Below are positions 6,909 to 9,415 of a stretch of DNA of 9,415 nt, one piece after another; the stretch's first letter is position 1, and each line of letters begins with the position of its first letter. The stretch is from an uncultured Alphaproteobacteria bacterium (lineage in GTDB: Bacteria > Pseudomonadota > Alphaproteobacteria > Bin95): positions 1-9,415 of the forward strand of contig CAJXVF010000053.1 of NCBI GenBank assembly GCA_913060845.1, given 5' to 3'. The position numbers and the translations under genes are program-made. The notes under the pieces were generated by a model that ran no database searches, was not told the DNA's origin, and worked only from the letters and a program-made list of their open reading frames with translations.

Positions 6909-7868
6909 TTACGGAATAGCATTTTCCGGGGTGCGGCCAGCGAAGACATCCTTCAACCCGGCGATCAAAGCTTCCGTCATAGCCACCCGGGTCTCCACCG
7001 TTGAACTGCCGATATGCGGAAGCATGAAGACGTTCGGCAGGTTCAAGTACCGAAGATCAAAGGCTGGTTCGCCCGCCAAGACATCAAGCCCGGCTGCATA
7101 AATCCGCCCACCCTGAAGCGCAGGGATCAGCGCATTATCATCAATGATGTCACCGCGCCCAACGTTCAGAACAACCGCAGTCGGGCGCATCATCGCAATG
7201 CGTCGGTCGTTGAGGAAATGATGGGTATCCGGTGTGAGGGGACTGGCAAGCAGCAACACATCGGTCTCTGCCAGAAACGCATCTGCGTCAGCGATATGGC
7301 GGGCACCATCCTCAACATCCGGCGCTAAGCGGCGGCGGTTATGGTACGCGATGGTCATGCCGAAGGCCCGCGCCCGCACCGCTGCAGCAAGCCCGATCCG
7401 CCCCATGCCAAACACACCAAACGTCTTGCCCGCAAGGCCTTGGCCAATGAGTTGGCGAGAATGCCAGCCACCCCAGTCACCAGAACGGATGAGATTGATC
7501 GATTCCGTCGCCCGGCGAGTGGCCCCCAACATCAGCAGGATCGCTGTATCGGCAACGGCATCTGTCAGAACATCGGGCGTAAAAAGCGCTGCCCTGCCAC
7601 TAGCCTTGATCGCCGGTACATCCAAATGATCCATACCAACGGAATAGGTGCCAACGGCGCGAATTGAGCTTGGTAGCGCCTTAACCACATCCACCTTCAC
7701 CTGGATTGGCGGGGTTACGATCAGCGCTTCGGCACCTTCCAGTGCGGCCAGGTCATCCGGCAATGCGCCCTCGAGAAATGTCGTGTCGAATGCCGCCTGG
7801 AACGCAGCTTCGGCCTCTTCCGGCAGCCGGAAAGCAACCGTGATAGCGTGTCGGTCAGCCACGCGCAC
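6909..7868 (-). CDS. D-isomer-specific 2-hydroxyacid dehydrogenase (glyoxylate/hydroxypyruvate reductase-like)
   Basis: This cytosolic oxidoreductase interconverts a 2-oxoacid and its D-2-hydroxyacid. The 319 aa are full length. The nucleotide-binding motif GMGRIG is at 154-159. Catalytic residues are Arg238 (NVGRGD), Glu267 (AGEP) and His285 (LPHIGSST). GTYSVGMDHLD (73-83) is the substrate-loop signature. After the second strand of the Rossmann fold the sequence is YHNRRR instead of an acidic residue, which favours NADP(H), as in glyoxylate/hydroxypyruvate reductases; this is inference. The start is GTG 7868 or GTG 7862. TAGG sits 5 nt before the second and too close to the first, so 7862 may be the true start. 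The gene begins 6 bp after the HAD gene. The 62-bp gap after it (6847-6908) holds no clear terminator or promoter, only the palindrome GGTGCACC at 6863-6870. Confidence 0.94.
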   Translation of the reverse strand: MRVADRHAITVAFRLPEEAEAAFQAAFDTTFLEGALPDDLAALEGAEALIVTPPIQVKVDVVKALPSSIRAVGTYSVGMDHLDVPAIKASGRAALFTPDVLTDAVADTAILLMLGATRRATESINLIRSGDWGGWHSRQLIGQGLAGKTFGVFGMGRIGLAAAVRARAFGMTIAYHNRRRLAPDVEDGARHIADADAFLAETDVLLLASPLTPDTHHFLNDRRIAMMRPTAVVLNVGRGDIIDDNALIPALQGGRIYAAGLDVLAGEPAFDLRYLNLPNVFMLPHIGSSTVETRVAMTEALIAGLKDVFAGRTPENAIP

Positions 7869-7874
7869 CTACCA

Positions 7875-8738
7875 TCACCAAGCTAGCGCTGGCATGAAAT
7901 AATCCGGCGCTGGATGCTGTTCTTCCTTCGCTTTGGCGACAACCGCTTCAGGTGCAGGGTCTGACGTACCGAAGCCATCCACATAAATGCCAGACGCCAA
8001 AAATAGCGAATCGCACCCGGCAGCCTTAGCGCCTGCAACATCAGTGCGGATTGCGTCGCCAATGCCAAGGACGCGCTTTGGTTCCGGCATGCCCAGCGTC
8101 TCAAAACACAAGGCATAGACGGAGGGGAACGGCTTGCCGTGATAAACCACATCGCCGCCAAGAGCTTCGTAGCGTTGTGCGATAAGGCCAGCGCAGATCG
8201 TCAGATCATCGCCGATATACACGACCAGATCAGGGTTGGCGCAAACCATCGGCAGCTTGAATTTAAGCGCTTCCTGCAGCCTGTCTTCGTAATCATCCAG
8301 CACGTCCGCGTTGTCATAAGTGCCAGTGTTTACGATGAAGTCGGCTTCCGAAAGCTTGGTCACGATTTCGAGCCCAGCATCCTGACGCACAGAATCATCG
8401 CGATCCGGCCCTAGGTGGTAGCAACGCCGTCCCAGCGCCTTGTGCCAAGCGTCTGACGGGCTCGATAGCGCCCGCCACGTCGCTTCGCCGGATGTAACAA
8501 CATGTTGATACACATCCCGCGGCACGCCCATCTCATCCAGGCGCTTCACGATGGCAGACACCCGCCTTGGGCCATTCGATAGCAAGCAAACTGTGACGCC
8601 TGCTGCAGTTGCACGGCTCAGCGCATCGACAGCCGCTGGGAACGGCTCCACACCATTGTGGACGCAGCCCCATAGGTCCACCAGGAGCGCATCATAATTG
8701 CCGATAATGGCACCAAGGCCAGAGAGTCGCTGCGTCAT
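7875..8738 (-). CDS. HAD-superfamily class IIA hydrolase (TIGR01459-like)
   Basis: This is a predicted cytosolic phosphatase-like protein of 287 aa, of the NagD-related class IIA HAD type. Motif I is VDLWGCVHNG with nucleophile Asp21. Motif II is LLSNGPRR with Ser54, motif III is Lys202 in YHGKPFPSVY, and motif IV is GIGDAIRTD with Asp228 and Asp233. Trp23 stands where most HAD phosphatases have the second Asp of DxD, the general acid/base. From memory, DxWG is typical of this largely alphaproteobacterial family, so it is probably not a local mutation, but it leaves the reaction uncertain. ATG 8738 has AGGA 6 nt upstream, overlapping the stop of the preceding flavoprotein gene. The gene ends 6 bp before the dehydrogenase. 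Tight packing suggests a role linked to the cluster, perhaps dephosphorylating a metabolite; that is inference. Confidence 0.92.
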   Translation of the reverse strand: MTQRLSGLGAIIGNYDALLVDLWGCVHNGVEPFPAAVDALSRATAAGVTVCLLSNGPRRVSAIVKRLDEMGVPRDVYQHVVTSGEATWRALSSPSDAWHKALGRRCYHLGPDRDDSVRQDAGLEIVTKLSEADFIVNTGTYDNADVLDDYEDRLQEALKFKLPMVCANPDLVVYIGDDLTICAGLIAQRYEALGGDVVYHGKPFPSVYALCFETLGMPEPKRVLGIGDAIRTDVAGAKAAGCDSLFLASGIYVDGFGTSDPAPEAVVAKAKEEQHPAPDYFMPALAW

Positions 8739-8744
8739 GGATCG

Positions 8745-8748
8745 TCCT
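8745..8748 (-). promoter_or_regulatory. Ribosome-binding site of the HAD gene overlapping the upstream stop
   Basis: AGGA lies 6 nt before ATG 8736-8738 and shares bases with the TAG stop (8747-8749) of the flavoprotein gene. This arrangement supports the chosen start and suggests translational coupling. Confidence 0.65.
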
Positions 8749-9368
8749 AACTGTTTCTGTGCGCCGCGTGGGCGCCGGCGGCGCGGCCAAATACAGCCCC
8801 GCGCATAACCGATGTAGAGCCGGTATAGGTTCTGAAATAAACCCCCGATGTTTCGCCAGCGGCATAAAGCCCCGGAATTGGCTGACCGTCATGGTCAAGC
8901 ACGCGGGCGGACGCATCGATTTTCAATCCACCAAATGTGAAACACGTGGCAGCAATAATGGGCCAAGCGCGAAACGGTCCTCGCACTATGGGCCGCGCCC
9001 AATGGCTGCGACGCGGGCTCAAGCCGGATGTCGCCAATCCATCCGGGCGAAGCGGATCAAATCGCCCGTCAATCGGACAGGCTTGATTGAACGCCGCAAT
9101 CGTCTCCGCCGCCTGCCCTGCATCGATATCAAGCTGAGCCAGCAAGCCATCGAGCGTATCGGCTTCAAATGGTGGCTGGTCCGTGCGGATAGCTTTCCGC
9201 CAATTCGGAATATCCTCCACCGCACCATCCAATATGCACCATGCGAGACCTTGGGACTGTTGCAGGATGTCTCGCGCCGTCGCTTCGTAGGTCGCGTCTA
9301 CAGTTGCGGGCGCTTCATCAGTGAAGCGACGGCCTTCGCGGTTCAGCAGAAGGCCATAGGTGTAAATC
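8747..9368 (-). CDS. TcuA-like FAD-dependent dehydrogenase, C-terminal part, cut by contig end
   Basis: About 206 C-terminal residues of a flavoprotein of the fumarate reductase/tricarballylate dehydrogenase group (FAD_binding_2) are present. TcuA oxidises tricarballylate to cis-aconitate, and relatives act on other carboxylates. Visible features are LLLNREGRRFTDEA near the break, TFGGLKID, ARVLDHDGQPIPGLYAAGE and the C-terminal TYTGSTSVMRGAVFGRAAG, which close the FAD site. The family is usually about 450-500 aa, so more than half, including the N-terminal GxGxxG, is missing to the right. Any reading that continues to 9385 picks up the adapter-encoded peptide MCIRDR, which is not real. The gene is separated by 8 bp from the HAD gene and appears to lead the cluster in this window. 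Family is clear, substrate unknown. Confidence 0.87.
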
Positions 9369-9415
9369 CTGTCTCTTATACACATCTGACGCTGCCGACG
9401 AATAGAGAGGTGTAG
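9369..9415 (-). other. Nextera Read 1 adapter, i5 index and P5 start (non-genomic)
   Basis: Positions 9369-9387 are the reverse complement of the Tn5 mosaic end, and 9388-9401 complete the Read 1 adapter. Positions 9402-9409 (ATAGAGAG) are the reverse complement of CTCTCTAT, which I recall as i5 index 502. Positions 9410-9415 (GTGTAG) are the first bases of the reverse-complemented P5 oligonucleotide. With the left end this forms a 34-bp terminal inverted repeat that is purely artificial. Genomic sequence ends at 9368. Confidence 0.98.

Noticed and set aside
1..9415. A composite transposon with 34-bp terminal inverted repeats containing Tn5-like ends
   Set aside because: The repeats are complete Nextera adapters including index and P5 bases. 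No transposase gene is present, and both end genes are simply cut off.
8759..9415. Plus-strand open frame of 218 codons at the right end
   Set aside because: It is antisense to the flavoprotein and ends in the adapter-encoded peptide SYTHLTLPTNREV, a known type of contamination.

Overview
The window is one assembled contig from a bacterium, most likely an alphaproteobacterium. The evidence is a folate/FAD-dependent TrmFO, a class IIA HAD protein of a family I know mainly from alphaproteobacteria, and moderately GC-rich codon use. No rRNA, tRNA or other firm marker is present, so this placement is an inference. Both ends are sequencing-library adapter, not genome: positions 1-34 and 9369-9415 carry the Nextera/Tn5 Read 1 adapter, including the 19-bp mosaic end. 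The right end continues into an i5 index and the P5 oligonucleotide. The genomic insert is therefore about 35-9368, and the first and last genes are cut by the contig ends.

All ten recognisable genes lie on the minus strand, so transcription runs from right to left. The right half (9368 down to 4555) looks like a metabolic cluster: the C-terminal part of a TcuA-like FAD dehydrogenase, a HAD class IIA hydrolase, a D-2-hydroxyacid dehydrogenase, a TauD/TfdA-type Fe(II)/2-oxoglutarate dioxygenase and an MFS transporter. Gaps are 8, 6, 62 and 15 bp. The set suggests uptake and oxidation of a small organic acid, but the substrate cannot be read from the sequence.

The centre (4467 to 2787) holds two tandem paralogues with an uncommon architecture: an N-terminal cyclic-nucleotide-binding domain with an intact phosphate-binding cassette, joined to a C-terminal FHA-like domain that has lost the usual phosphothreonine-binding residues. 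There is no helix-turn-helix. This pair is the best candidate for something undescribed.

The left part (2725 to 35) holds trmFO (tRNA m5U54 methylation), a YtoQ-family protein 19 bp downstream, and the N-terminal part of a DHA2-type MFS transporter. That transporter seems to start at a CTG overlapping the ytoQ stop codon.

Coding density is high and no gap between genes exceeds about 120 bp. The longest gaps are 3576-3690 (115 bp), 4468-4554 (87 bp), 6847-6908 (62 bp) and 2726-2786 (61 bp). I found no CRISPR array, insertion sequence, RNA gene or convincing intrinsic terminator.
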